NCBI GenBank assembly: GCA_021413925.1
Contig: JAIOPL010000013.1
Span: 196,504-260,503, forward strand
Reading direction: 5' to 3'
Origin: Verrucomicrobiota bacterium
GTDB lineage: Bacteria > Verrucomicrobiota > Verrucomicrobiia > Chthoniobacterales > UBA6821
DNA length: 64,000 nucleotides
The translations under genes and the position numbers were made by a program. Positions 1 through 8,118 of the stretch are shown here, in pieces; the stretch's first letter is position 1, and each line of letters begins with the position of its first letter. The notes under the pieces were generated by a model. That model was not told the DNA's origin, made no database searches, and saw nothing but the letters and a program-made list of their open reading frames with translations.

Positions 1-374
1 CCACCTCGGTGATAGGCGATCTCGTGGAGGCGGCCCATGTACTCGATGCTCCCAGAGGCACCTTCGGATTCGCTCCGCATGCACTCTATGGCAACAGCCG
101 TTCGTCACCCGAGATCGTGGGATCCTACTACCTGCGCCTCTCGGTGGATGACAAACCGGGCGTCTTGGCCCTCATCGCCGGAGTCCTCGGTGAGGCAGCC
201 ATCGGCATCTCTTCGGTGGTACAGCCTGAGTCGATTGCCGGGGTTGAAACCCCACTCGTGCTGATGATCCACGAAGCCGCCTACGGAGCCATGTGCGCTG
301 CCCTTGCGAAGATCGCCGCCCTCGGCTGCGTGAAGGGAGAGCCCGTTCTCTTCAACGTGGAGACTTTTTCTTGA
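1..374 (+). CDS. hom: Homoserine dehydrogenase, C-terminal part (partial)
   Basis: Only the last ~124 residues are inside the window; the reading frame is open to the left edge (in frame from base 3). The first residues ([11 protein letters not shown]) match the end of the catalytic domain, where homoserine dehydrogenases carry a T-G-S-A-V-hydrophobic-D-L stretch. The rest is an ACT domain (from about [15 protein letters not shown] to the end), the usual allosteric domain binding threonine. The enzyme reduces aspartate semialdehyde to homoserine. It sits 19 bases before thrC and upstream of lysC, so the three form a threonine-branch operon. The identity is well supported by context and the ACT domain; catalytic residues lie outside the window. 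Confidence 0.88.
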   Translation, partial: TSVIGDLVEAAHVLDAPRGTFGFAPHALYGNSRSSPEIVGSYYLRLSVDDKPGVLALIAGVLGEAAIGISSVVQPESIAGVETPLVLMIHEAAYGAMCAALAKIAALGCVKGEPVLFNVETFS

Positions 375-393
375 TTTACTGATTCCCGACACG

Positions 394-1497
394 ATGAACA
401 AGACCTTCAATGATTGCGGCGTGATCGAGCGCTACCGAGAGTTCCTGCCCGTCACCGATGCTACGCCCGTCATCTCGCTGGGCGAGGGTTCCACGCCGCT
501 GATTCATTCGCCCAAACTGAGTGCGATCACCGGCGGTGAGGTCTATGTCAAATACGAGGGGCTGAATCCAACCGGCTCATTCAAGGACCGCGGCATGACC
601 ATGGCCATCTCCAAGGCTGCCGAAGAGGGAGCCCGCATTGTGCTCTGCGCTTCAACCGGCAATACCTCTGCCGCGGCCGCTGCCTACGCCGCACGCGCCG
701 GAATGAAGTGTGCGGTGCTGCTTCCCGCCGGCCGTATCGCGGGGGGGAAGATGGTTCAGGCCTATATCTACGGGGCGACTGTCATTGCCATTCGGGGCAA
801 CTTCGACGACGCCCTCCGACTCGTGCGTGAACTGGGCGAGACGGGTGAATTCGCTATCGTCAATTCGATCAATCCTTACCGAATCGAAGGCCAGAAGACT
901 GCTGCCTTCGAAATCATCGAGGAGCTGGGGAATGCCCCCGACATCCACATCCTGCCTGTCGGGAATGCCGGCAACATCACTGCCTACTGGAAGGGCTACA
1001 AGGAGTTCAAGGATCTGGGCCGCAGCCACAAGCTTCCGAAGATGCTCGGCGTTCAGGCTGCCGGATCAGCGCCCCTCTATCATGGTGCCCCGATGGACAA
1101 TCCCGAGACCGTGGCCACGGCCATTCGGATCGGACGTCCGGCAAGTTGGGACGGGGCCATCAATGCCGTTTCCGAATCGGGAGGCTGCTTTGAGATCGTC
1201 GAGGACTCTGAGATCCTGGCCGCCCAGAAGTGGCTGGCCTCGAACGAGGGCATCTTTGTGGAACCTGCCAGCGCCGCCCCCGTGGCCGCGCTCTTCAAAT
1301 GCTTCAACCGCAGCGGAAAGATCACGCAGTGCGACTGCTGTCCCTTCCGCCAGATCCACCCTGGAGCCAAGGTGGTACTCACAGTCACCGGTCACGGACT
1401 CAAGGATCCCGATACGGCGAAGCACGCGGTCACTGCACCAATCGAGACCGAGGCCACGGCAGCAGCAGTCCGCGAAGCCCTGGCAAAGATAGGCTGA
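394..1497 (+). CDS. thrC: Threonine synthase (short type)
   Basis: A 367-residue fold-type II PLP enzyme that converts O-phosphohomoserine to threonine. The PLP lysine is K64 in GSFKDRGM, and the phosphate-binding loop is seen as [13 protein letters not shown]. Length matches the short Bacillus/Thermus class, without the N-terminal zinc-ribbon-like segment found in the second threonine synthase of this window (8439-9695). Starting at this ATG gives a normal N-terminus. Its place between hom and lysC makes it the likely genuine threonine-pathway enzyme, whereas the other copy may have another job. No Shine-Dalgarno sequence is obvious upstream. Confidence 0.93.
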   Translation: MNKTFNDCGVIERYREFLPVTDATPVISLGEGSTPLIHSPKLSAITGGEVYVKYEGLNPTGSFKDRGMTMAISKAAEEGARIVLCASTGNTSAAAAAYAARAGMKCAVLLPAGRIAGGKMVQAYIYGATVIAIRGNFDDALRLVRELGETGEFAIVNSINPYRIEGQKTAAFEIIEELGNAPDIHILPVGNAGNITAYWKGYKEFKDLGRSHKLPKMLGVQAAGSAPLYHGAPMDNPETVATAIRIGRPASWDGAINAVSESGGCFEIVEDSEILAAQKWLASNEGIFVEPASAAPVAALFKCFNRSGKITQCDCCPFRQIHPGAKVVLTVTGHGLKDPDTAKHAVTAPIETEATAAAVREALAKIG

Positions 1498-1504
1498 TCC
1501 CAAG

Positions 1505-1539
1505 CCCTCGACTCTCGTCCCTCGACCCTCGATTCACCC
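1505..1539 (+). repeat. Pyrimidine-rich heptad leader before lysC
   Basis: The bases before the lysC ATG read as near-repeats of seven bases (CCCTCGA, then CTCTCGT, then CCCTCGA twice). No Shine-Dalgarno sequence is present. Similar leaders are noted before glnA, the PP2C fusion, the MoaD-like gene and ykgJ in this window. The function is unknown. Confidence 0.6.
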
Positions 1540-2766
1540 ATGCCCCTCATCGTCCAGAAATACGGCGGAACTTCTGTCGGTAATCCCGAGCGCATCCTGA
1601 ATGTCGCCCGTCGTCTGCTGGAGACTCAGCGCGAGGGGAATTCCGTCGTCGCTGTCGTTTCTGCAATGTCGGGGGTCACCGATTCCCTGATCAAGCTGGC
1701 CAAAGAAGTCTCCTCCAAGCCTTCCAAGCCAACTGAGCGCGAGATGGACGTCCTGCTCTCCACCGGCGAGCAGACCACGATGGCGCTCACCGCCATGGCA
1801 ATCCAGAGCTTGGGTGGCAAGGCTGTCTCACTGACGGGGGCCCAGGCTGGCATTGTCACCAACGGCGTCCATACCAAGGCCAAGATCAGCAACGTCACTC
1901 CCGACCAGATCAAGAAGCATCTCGACGAGGGAGCCATTGTGATCGTGGCCGGCTTCCAAGGAGAGACCAGCGAAGGCGCCATCACAACGCTCGGCCGCGG
2001 CGGCTCTGACCTCACTGCCATCGCGCTGGCCTCTGCTCTGGAGGCCGATGCCTGCCAGATCTTCACCGATGTGGACGGCGTCTACACCTGCGATCCTCGC
2101 ATCGTCCCGACAGCCAAAAAGATCGAAGCCATCTCCTATGACGAGATGCTCGAGATGGCGAGCAGCGGCTCCAAGGTCATGCAGTCGCGCTCGGTAGAAT
2201 TCGCCAAGAAATTCGGCGTGACCTTCGAGGTCCGCAGTAGCTTCAACAACAAACCAGGAACAACCGTGAAAGAAGAATCCGAAGGAATGGAACAGGTCGT
2301 CGTGCGCGGCGTCAGCGTCGAGCGCAATCAGGCCAAGGTTACCGTAACCCAAGTCCCCGATAAGCCGGGATGCGCTGCCAGGCTCTTCACCGCGCTAGCC
2401 GATGCCCATGTCATGATCGATGTCATCGTCCAAAATGTTTCGGCAGCGGGATCCACGGACATTTCCTTCACGATGAACCGCGACGAACTCGAGAAGATCG
2501 GCGATCTCGTCGACCGCGTCGCCGCAGAGATCGGGGCAGGCAAGGTCAGCAAGCAGGACGGCATCGCCAAGCTCAGCGTCGTCGGCATCGGCATGCGCAC
2601 CCATTCGGGCGTTGCGGCCAAGCTTTTTGAAGCCCTTGCCAAGGGCGGCATCAACATTCAGATGATCTCCACCTCGGAGATCAAGATCGCCGTCATCCTC
2701 GATGAAGAAAAAATAGCCGAAGCAGCCAAGCTGGCCCACACGGCCTTCGGCTTGGACGTGGCATAA
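1540..2766 (+). CDS. lysC: Aspartate kinase
   Basis: A 408-residue aspartokinase, first step of the lysine/threonine/methionine pathway. The N-terminus has the signature KYGGTSVG (K7-G14) and the nucleotide/aspartate-binding segment with STGEQ near residue 75. Two ACT domains follow (about 265-335 and 345-408), the second carrying the GVAAKLFEALAKGGINI segment typical of lysine/threonine feedback sites. Length fits the monofunctional enzyme. It lies 42 bases after thrC; the short leader is pyrimidine-rich with a seven-base periodicity and no Shine-Dalgarno sequence. Confidence 0.96.
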   Translation: MPLIVQKYGGTSVGNPERILNVARRLLETQREGNSVVAVVSAMSGVTDSLIKLAKEVSSKPSKPTEREMDVLLSTGEQTTMALTAMAIQSLGGKAVSLTGAQAGIVTNGVHTKAKISNVTPDQIKKHLDEGAIVIVAGFQGETSEGAITTLGRGGSDLTAIALASALEADACQIFTDVDGVYTCDPRIVPTAKKIEAISYDEMLEMASSGSKVMQSRSVEFAKKFGVTFEVRSSFNNKPGTTVKEESEGMEQVVVRGVSVERNQAKVTVTQVPDKPGCAARLFTALADAHVMIDVIVQNVSAAGSTDISFTMNRDELEKIGDLVDRVAAEIGAGKVSKQDGIAKLSVVGIGMRTHSGVAAKLFEALAKGGINIQMISTSEIKIAVILDEEKIAEAAKLAHTAFGLDVA

Positions 2767-2845
2767 GATTTAGATTTTCGCGCATCCGTTACGGCTGCGC
2801 GACACCTTTCTTCTTTGCATGCTTGCCACGCCATTCCCGCAAAAG

Positions 2846-2876
2846 AAAAAGCCCCGGATTACTCCGGGGCTTTTCA
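2846..2876. terminator. Bidirectional rho-independent terminator, lysC / rplQ
   Basis: A perfect GC-rich stem (GCCCCGG, loop ATTACT, CCGGGGC) is flanked by A-runs on the left and TTTT on the right. It can therefore terminate both lysC (plus strand) and rplQ (minus strand), which converge here. Confidence 0.9.
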
Positions 2877-2897
2877 TTGATTGATTGAAGAGGAGTT

Positions 2898-3422
2898 TTA
2901 TTCTTCGCTCTTCTTATCTTTCTTCGGAGCGGCTTTCTTTTTAGGAGCTTCGCCTTCGGCTTTCTCTGCCTTAGGGGCTTTAGGGGCCTTCTCAACCTTA
3001 GCCTTCTTGGCGGGCTTCTCAGCTGCCTCAGGGGTCTCATTGCCCTCTTCCTTCTTGATCTCGATTGCGTAATCAACCCACTCGAGGTAGGCCATCGGCG
3101 CGCTGTCACTCTGACGAGCTCCGAGCTTCACGATGCGGGTGTAGCCTCCCTTGCGGTCGGCGGCTGCCGGAGCGATCTCGGTGAAGAGCTTCTTCACGAT
3201 GTCCTTGTGCTTGAGATAGGCGATCGCGATGCGCCGGGCATGGAGATCTCCTTTCTTGCCCAAGGTGAGCATACGCTCGGCCAGAGGCTTGGTGGCCTTG
3301 GCTTTGGCCAGGGTGGTTTTGATGCGGCGGTGCTCAATCAGGCTGCAAACCTGGTTCGCGAGAAGCGAATCACGGTGTGCCTGGCTACGGCCGAGTTTGA
3401 CGGTTTTTTTCCGGTGACGCAT
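2898..3422 (-). CDS. rplQ: 50S ribosomal protein L17 with long charged tail
   Basis: Residues 1 to about 120 are a normal L17 (MRHRKKTVKLGRSQAHRDSL start, then the RTTLAKAKATKPLAERMLTL-type core). It is followed by a tail of roughly 50 residues made almost wholly of K, A, E and P. Bacterial L17 is usually 115-130 residues, so this 174-residue form is extended. It lies directly downstream of rpoA, as in most bacteria, and ends at a strong terminator. The core identity is certain; the role of the tail is unknown (extra rRNA contacts would be a guess). Confidence 0.96.
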   Translation of the reverse strand: MRHRKKTVKLGRSQAHRDSLLANQVCSLIEHRRIKTTLAKAKATKPLAERMLTLGKKGDLHARRIAIAYLKHKDIVKKLFTEIAPAAADRKGGYTRIVKLGARQSDSAPMAYLEWVDYAIEIKKEEGNETPEAAEKPAKKAKVEKAPKAPKAEKAEGEAPKKKAAPKKDKKSEE

Positions 3423-3447
3423 GGCGTTAGAGTCCTTCTAAGGTTCC

Positions 3448-4455
3448 TTATTCGGCAACGGGTGCCAGATTGTCAACAAGGCCTGGCTCGAACTTCATGC
3501 CAAGGCCCAGACCGAGCTGGACAAGCTTGTCCTTGATCTCGTTTAGCGACTTCTTGCCGAAGTTGCGGTACTTGAGCATCTCAGCCTCGCTCTTGAGGGC
3601 GAGCTGTCCGACAGAAGTGATGTTCGCGTTGTTGAGGCAGTTCGCCGCGCGGACAGAGAGTTCGATCTCGTTCACGCTCATGGCGAGCAGCTTCTTGAGG
3701 CGGTTGTTCTCCTGGCTGACTTCGACCGGGGTCTCGTCAAACTCGATCTGCGTGTCGTCGAAGTTGACGAAGACGTCGAGGTGATGGCGGAGGATCGCGG
3801 CGGACTGAAGCAGGGCTTCGTCCGGAGTGAGTCGTCCATCAGTCCAGATATCGAGGATCAGCTTGTCGTAATCGGTGCGCTGGCCGACGCGGGTCTGCTC
3901 GACAGCGTACTTGACCTTGGTGACGGGCGAGAAGATGGAGTCGATAGCGATGACCCCGATCGGCTTGTCGGGGGACTTGTTCTCGTCACCTGTAGCAAAT
4001 CCACGGCCGACCTTGACCTCAAACTCTGCCTCGAACTTCATTTTCTTATCGAGGGTGCAGATGTGCTGCTCAGGATTGAGAACCTCGCACTGGGCGGTTG
4101 ATTGGATGTCACCGGCTGTGATCGCGCCCTGCTTGTTGACCGAGAGGATTAGGTTGCGGACCTCGTGGTCGTGGGCCTTAAACTTGACCTTCTTGAGGTT
4201 GAGGATGATTTCGACAACATCCTCGACGACTCCGGGGATGGCGGTGAACTCATGGGGAGCCCCCTCGATCTTGACCGAGGTGATGGCTGCTCCCTCAAGG
4301 GATGAGAGAAGTGTGCGGCGAAGTGAATTGCCGATCGTGTGGCCGTAGCCAGCCTCAAAGGGCTCTGCAACGAACTGCGCGTAGGTTTCTGTAGCGGTTT
4401 TCTCGTTCTTAACGAGGGTCTTCGGCATTTCGAAGCGACCGAGGCGGATAGGCAT
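3448..4455 (-). CDS. rpoA: DNA-directed RNA polymerase subunit alpha
   Basis: A 335-residue alpha subunit. The N-terminal assembly domain has the typical GYGHTIGNSLRRTLLSSLEG segment near residue 37. A C-terminal domain (about 255-325) carries the helix-hairpin-helix NCLNNANITSVGQL and RNFGKKSLNEIKDKL, which contact UP elements and activators. Transcribed with rplQ (25 bases downstream). Usually rpsM, rpsK and rpsD lie just upstream; here the upstream neighbour is glnA behind its own terminator, so rpoA-rplQ is detached from the ribosomal protein operon. An internal ATG (MPKTLVKNEK, 9 codons in) is an alternative start. Confidence 0.97.
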   Translation of the reverse strand: MPIRLGRFEMPKTLVKNEKTATETYAQFVAEPFEAGYGHTIGNSLRRTLLSSLEGAAITSVKIEGAPHEFTAIPGVVEDVVEIILNLKKVKFKAHDHEVRNLILSVNKQGAITAGDIQSTAQCEVLNPEQHICTLDKKMKFEAEFEVKVGRGFATGDENKSPDKPIGVIAIDSIFSPVTKVKYAVEQTRVGQRTDYDKLILDIWTDGRLTPDEALLQSAAILRHHLDVFVNFDDTQIEFDETPVEVSQENNRLKKLLAMSVNEIELSVRAANCLNNANITSVGQLALKSEAEMLKYRNFGKKSLNEIKDKLVQLGLGLGMKFEPGLVDNLAPVAE

Positions 4456-4700
4456 AATGTCTTGTGGTTCTCGTTGCCGGGTTTCCCTTGTCGCGTGTTG
4501 ATGCCCAGCAAGCGCTGATCACCCAAGGACCGACGGCAAATTTTTGATGCGCGGTTGGTCACTTTACCCGTCCTTGCCAAAGAGGCAAGGGATAAAGTGG
4601 GGAATGGGGAATAGGCTATCGGGTCTCGGGAAGAGACATGCAGATTTTTGTAACCCCAGATCCCATCACCGATTACCGATCTCCCATCGCGACGGAAAAG
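4456..4700. repeat. rpoA upstream region with degenerate inverted heptad repeat
   Basis: No gene is seen in this stretch. At about 4574-4625 the plus strand is purine-rich with seven-base near-repeats (GGGGAAT, GGGGAAT). At about 4657-4690 it is pyrimidine-rich with similar periodicity (ATCACCG, ATTACCG). The two halves are roughly complementary, so the transcript could fold. It lies in the leader of rpoA on the minus strand and directly after the glnA terminator. Confidence 0.5.
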
Positions 4701-4733
4701 AAAAACCGCCACCCCTTTCGGAATGGCGGTTTT
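4701..4733 (-). terminator. Rho-independent terminator of glnA
   Basis: The stem AACCGCCA / TGGCGGTT around a C/T-rich loop is followed on the minus strand by a T-run (from the AAAAA at 4700-4705). It lies 24 bases past the glnA stop codon. Confidence 0.85.
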
Positions 4734-4756
4734 CTGAATGATGCTGACCGTCGCTA

Positions 4757-5779
4757 TTACTTGGTCGGAACGGTCTTGATCGTCTGAAGAACGCGGCTGG
4801 AGATCTTGTACGGGTCGCCCTGAGAGTTCGGACGGCGATCCTCGAGATATCCCTTGTAATCGTTGTTCACGAAACTGTGAGGAACACGGATCGAGGCGCC
4901 GCGGTCGGCAATGCCGTGGCTGAACTTGTCGATCGACTGGGTCTCATGGAGGCCGGTCAGGCGGAAGTGGTTATCGGGTCCGTAGACGGCGATGTGCTCG
5001 TCCTTGTACTTGTCGAAGGCTGCCATGAGCTTCTCGAAGTACTTCTTGCCACCCTTCTCACGCATGAACTTGGTGGAGAAGTTGCAGTGCATGCCGGAAC
5101 CGTTCCAGTCGACATCCTTGCCGAGGGGCTTGCAGTGGTATTCGACATCGACGCCATACTTCTCGCACACGCGCTGGAGGACATAGCGGGCCAGCCAGAT
5201 TTCGTCGGCGGCCTTCTTGGAGCCCTTACCGAAGATCTGGAATTCCCACTGGCCCTTGGCTACTTCGGCATTGATACCTTCATGGTTGATACCCATCTCG
5301 AGGCAGATTTCGAGGTGCTCCTCGACGATCTCGCGGGCGATGTCACCGACGTTGGAGAAGCCGACGCCGCAATAGAACTTGCCCTGGCCTTCGGCCGGGA
5401 ATCCGCCCTTGGGAAAACCGAGTGGCGCACCGTCTTTCCAGAGGAAGTACTCCTGCTCGAAGCCGAACCAGGTGTCGGGATCGTCATGGATGGTGGCGCG
5501 GGAGTTGGAAGGATGCGGCTTGCCGTTGGGAAGCAGAACCTCACACATAACGAGATAGCCGTTCTCGCGTGTTGGATCGGGGTAGCTGGCAACTGGCTTA
5601 AGAAGGCAATCAGAGCTCTTTCCTTCGGCCTGACGGGTTGAGCTGCCGTCGAAACCCCACATTGGGAGATCCTTCAGAAGGGGGGTCTTGGTGAACTCTT
5701 TGATGGCCGTCTTGCTGCGGAGGTTCGCGACGGGTTCGTAACCGTCGAGCCAGATATATTCGAGTTTGTACTTCGCCAT
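4757..5779 (-). CDS. glnA: Type II (eukaryotic-like) glutamine synthetase
   Basis: A 340-residue GSII, making glutamine from glutamate, ammonia and ATP. Its length fits GSII (about 340-370) and is much shorter than GSI (about 470). Signatures seen: WGFDGSSTRQAEG near residue 42, the glutamate/ATP site with WNGSGMHCNFST, the conserved GIADRGASIRVP segment and EDRRPNSQGDPY near the C-terminus, where eukaryotic enzymes read EDRRPASNxDPY. The GSI adenylylation tyrosine loop is absent, so the GlnE-type control of GSI should not apply (inference). It is a single-gene unit: terminator downstream, divergent PP2C fusion upstream. Confidence 0.96.
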   Translation of the reverse strand: MAKYKLEYIWLDGYEPVANLRSKTAIKEFTKTPLLKDLPMWGFDGSSTRQAEGKSSDCLLKPVASYPDPTRENGYLVMCEVLLPNGKPHPSNSRATIHDDPDTWFGFEQEYFLWKDGAPLGFPKGGFPAEGQGKFYCGVGFSNVGDIAREIVEEHLEICLEMGINHEGINAEVAKGQWEFQIFGKGSKKAADEIWLARYVLQRVCEKYGVDVEYHCKPLGKDVDWNGSGMHCNFSTKFMREKGGKKYFEKLMAAFDKYKDEHIAVYGPDNHFRLTGLHETQSIDKFSHGIADRGASIRVPHSFVNNDYKGYLEDRRPNSQGDPYKISSRVLQTIKTVPTK

Positions 5780-6036
5780 GGGATTGGGGTGGTTGTGGTG
5801 TGTCCTATGTCCTGTGTCTTTTTTTGATCACCTTCCGCGTTTCGGACGACCGTCGAAAGGTAATGTCCCAACTTTAAGATCGGGCACAATAGGATCAAGC
5901 AACTTCAATGCCAAACTGATAAAATCTTCTAACGAGGAATTTCGAGTGAAAAGTAGGAAAGTAAAAAGTCAGAAGGTAGAATAAAGAGGGCCCGCCAACC
6001 TTTCACTTTTCCACCTTTTACCTTCTCACCCTCATC
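5780..6036. repeat. glnA / PP2C divergent intergenic region with heptad repeats
   Basis: No gene is seen. Just upstream of glnA on the minus strand are seven-base near-repeats (GACACAG, GACATAG, GACACAC) running into a C/A-rich leader. At 5940-5985 the plus strand is purine-rich, and at 5998-6036 it is pyrimidine-rich just before the ATG of the phosphatase gene. These two arms are approximately complementary and could form a long imperfect hairpin. No clear promoter could be fixed by eye. Confidence 0.5.
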
Positions 6037-7257
6037 ATGCTCACCGTCAAGGACACTCAGCGCGCCACCGTCCAGGTCTGCTTCGATGGGAGCGTGCGCA
6101 AGGCGTTCCATGGGCCGAAGGCCAAGGAGCGCTTCACCAACGAAGTCCGAGTCCTGCGGTATCTTGAAAAAGCCGGATGCGATTTTGTCCCGCGGGTGAT
6201 CTCGGCGGAACCGGAGAAGCTCCTTCTTGTCACGACGAACTGCGGTTCACGCGTCGACCAGCTTGACCCAAAGCGTTGCAAGGAACTCTTCGCAGAACTC
6301 GAACACTACAGCGTCCGACACGACGATGCCGACCTCCGCAACGTCACCTATCGTCAGCAGGACGGGCGCTTCTGCCTGATCGATTTTGAATTTGCGACGA
6401 TCTTGAAAAGGGATGGCGTGTCGATCGCGACGCCCCCGGAGGTATCGGCCCCGAAGCTTTCTCTCACATGGTCCGGGTACTCCGACACTGGCAGCATAAG
6501 GTCAAATAACGAAGATTCTTTCCTCGGACTGGCGATCGATGCGGCAGAGGTGCGTCATCTGGGAAAGGTCGGCGCTGCATCCCATGCAGAGGACGATCTG
6601 CTGTTTGCCGTCAGCGATGGAATGGGTGGCGCGAATGCGGGTGAATTCGCCAGCCGGATCGTTGTTGATAAAATCACCCGCATGCTCCCCCCGCTGATCC
6701 GGCAACGAGCCAGCGGCAAGCCGATCGGCTATGAAGGAGCCTTCGAAGCGCTTTTCTCGGAAATCAACAAGGCTCTTCAATATCTGGGCGACAGCTATGA
6801 GGAGTGCCGCGGCATGGGAGCCACCCTTAGCCTCTGCTGGTTTTCCGGCGACATGATGCACTTTGCTCACATCGGCGATACCCGCATCTACCACCTGTTC
6901 AAAGATGGAAGAATCCTTCAACTCACCAAGGACGACACGCATGTTGGATGGCTGAAACGCACGGGTCAGATCGGTGAACTGGAGGCGCGGATGCACCCGG
7001 CAAAGAATCGCCTACAAAAGGCGCTTGGTGCCGGCAATCAATTCGTCAACCCGCAGATCGGCGAGATCGCCTGCCATCGGGGCGACCGCTTTCTGATCTG
7101 CTCGGACGGAGTTACCGATGGACTCTCGGATCAACGAATCGTCGAGGTCTTGAAGGAATGTCCAAAGCAAAGCACTCCCGCAGAGCATCTCGTGGCTGAA
7201 GCGGTGGAGTCCTCAGGGAAGGATAATGCAACTGCAGTGATGGTGACTATTTCATAG
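6037..7257 (+). CDS. Minimal kinase-like domain fused to PP2C-type protein phosphatase
   Basis: A 406-residue two-part protein. Residues 1 to ~125 look like a very short protein-kinase-like fold: RKAF (K22, beta-3-like), NEVRVLRYLE (E36, alpha-C-like), a catalytic loop HDDADLRN (95-102) and DFE (116-118) in place of DFG. Little of a C-lobe follows. Residues ~145-406 are a PP2C phosphatase with the metal-binding motifs RSNNED (D160), SDGMGG (193-198), HIGDTRIY, ICSDGVTD and a terminal DNATAV. It should dephosphorylate Ser/Thr proteins, and the N-terminal part may bind or phosphorylate a small substrate or act as a sensor. It is cytosolic, with no signal or membrane segment. The phosphatase is certain; whether the kinase part is active is unknown. 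Confidence 0.85.
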   Translation: MLTVKDTQRATVQVCFDGSVRKAFHGPKAKERFTNEVRVLRYLEKAGCDFVPRVISAEPEKLLLVTTNCGSRVDQLDPKRCKELFAELEHYSVRHDDADLRNVTYRQQDGRFCLIDFEFATILKRDGVSIATPPEVSAPKLSLTWSGYSDTGSIRSNNEDSFLGLAIDAAEVRHLGKVGAASHAEDDLLFAVSDGMGGANAGEFASRIVVDKITRMLPPLIRQRASGKPIGYEGAFEALFSEINKALQYLGDSYEECRGMGATLSLCWFSGDMMHFAHIGDTRIYHLFKDGRILQLTKDDTHVGWLKRTGQIGELEARMHPAKNRLQKALGAGNQFVNPQIGEIACHRGDRFLICSDGVTDGLSDQRIVEVLKECPKQSTPAEHLVAEAVESSGKDNATAVMVTIS

Positions 7258-7298
7258 CCACAGGCTGAAGCAGTTTAGAACAAGCAACCGACTCTCGT

Positions 7299-7316
7299 GC
7301 AGCCGTAACGGCTGCG
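7299..7316. terminator. Palindrome between convergent PP2C fusion and rpiB
   Basis: GCAGCCGT / ACGGCTGC is a near-perfect palindrome in the short gap between two converging genes. It is followed on the plus strand by GAAAAACTTTCTTT, only weakly T-rich. A related sequence (CCGTTACGGCTGCG followed by CTTTCTT) lies at about 2787-2814 after lysC, so it may be a small intergenic repeat acting as a terminator. Confidence 0.45.
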
Positions 7317-7332
7317 AAAAACTTTCTTTCCT

Positions 7333-7785
7333 CTACTGCATGGGAAGACCGGCTTCGTACTTAGCAAGTTCTTCAATACGCTTGAGGTGGCGGCCACCCT
7401 CGAACGGGGTGGAGAGCCAGAGATCAACCAGTCGCTTGGCCGTCTCAAGCGAGACCATGCGCTCGCCAATCGAGAGGACATTCGCGTTGTTGTGCTGGCT
7501 GGCGAGCTTGGCGGTCTCATCGCTCCAGGCGATGGCACAACGGATCCCCTTCACCTTGTTGGCGGCGATAGCCTCCCCGTTGCCGGAGCCGCCGACGACG
7601 ATGCCCTTCTCGGCTTCACCGCTAGCAACTTTCTCAGCGGCAGGAATGCACCAGAGAGGATAGTCGGTGGAGTCGGCGGAGTGCGTGCCGCAGTCGATGA
7701 CATCATGCCCCTGCGTGCGGAGCATCTCGGCCAAAGCCTGCTTGTATTCAAATCCAGCGTGGTCACTGCCGAGGGAGATTTTCAT
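7333..7785 (-). CDS. rpiB: Ribose-5-phosphate isomerase B
   Basis: A 150-residue RpiB of the pentose phosphate pathway, interconverting ribose-5-P and ribulose-5-P. The start GSDHAGFEYKQAL holds the phosphate-binding HAGFE motif. The active-site loop reads GGSGNGEAIAANK, as in the mycobacterial subfamily, which uses a glutamate as base instead of the cysteine of the E. coli enzyme (CGTGIG loop). The HNNANVLSIG and R-containing C-terminal segments are conserved. An allose-6-P isomerase role cannot be excluded by sequence alone. Confidence 0.94.
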   Translation of the reverse strand: MKISLGSDHAGFEYKQALAEMLRTQGHDVIDCGTHSADSTDYPLWCIPAAEKVASGEAEKGIVVGGSGNGEAIAANKVKGIRCAIAWSDETAKLASQHNNANVLSIGERMVSLETAKRLVDLWLSTPFEGGRHLKRIEELAKYEAGLPMQ

Positions 7786-7812
7786 GATACAGCGGTATTG
7801 GGTTGGAGCGAA

Positions 7813-8055
7813 TCAGCCCTCGATCGTGTTGATCTCAACCGGCTCGACCTTCACTCCCAGCTCTTCGAGCCAGGCGATCGAACGCTTGATTTCGCCGCGC
7901 TCGCCGATGAGCTCTAGACAGACAAGGCCGATTTCGTTCGTGACACTGGCCTGGCGGACATTCGTCGTGACGGAGAATTTGTGTCCCAGTTCGTAAACAA
8001 GCGGGCGGGTGATGAGCTTCGCCGGATACATGAGCCAGAGGCGGGTCGTTTCCAT
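7813..8055 (-). CDS. NIL-domain protein (sulfur/methionine-linked)
   Basis: An 80-residue protein that is one NIL domain, the small ferredoxin-like fold found at the C-terminus of the methionine importer ATPase MetN and next to ferredoxins in anaerobic sulfur metabolism. Recognised from the pattern RLWLMYPAKLITRPLVYEL, then VTNEIGLVCLELIGE and a C-terminal LGVKVEPVE. It lies 63 bases downstream of a MoaD-like sulfur carrier gene, which itself follows a second threonine synthase on the same strand. This supports a joint role in sulfur-amino-acid synthesis or its regulation (inference). There are no cysteines for an Fe-S cluster. Confidence 0.75.
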   Translation of the reverse strand: METTRLWLMYPAKLITRPLVYELGHKFSVTTNVRQASVTNEIGLVCLELIGERGEIKRSIAWLEELGVKVEPVEINTIEG

Positions 8056-8118
8056 AAGAGAAAAGATCGGAGTTTAGAGTCGCGAAGGCAAGAGGACTAT
8101 CAGGTGGGGCCTGTCGGA

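Noticed and set aside
1..394. Threonine attenuator or lysine riboswitch before thrC/lysC
   Set aside because: Gaps of 19 and 42 bases are too short for either, and any leader of the operon would lie outside the window.
4877..5641. Plus-strand open frame opposite glnA
   Set aside because: Antisense shadow of a certain gene, with a repetitive hydrophobic/acidic composition.
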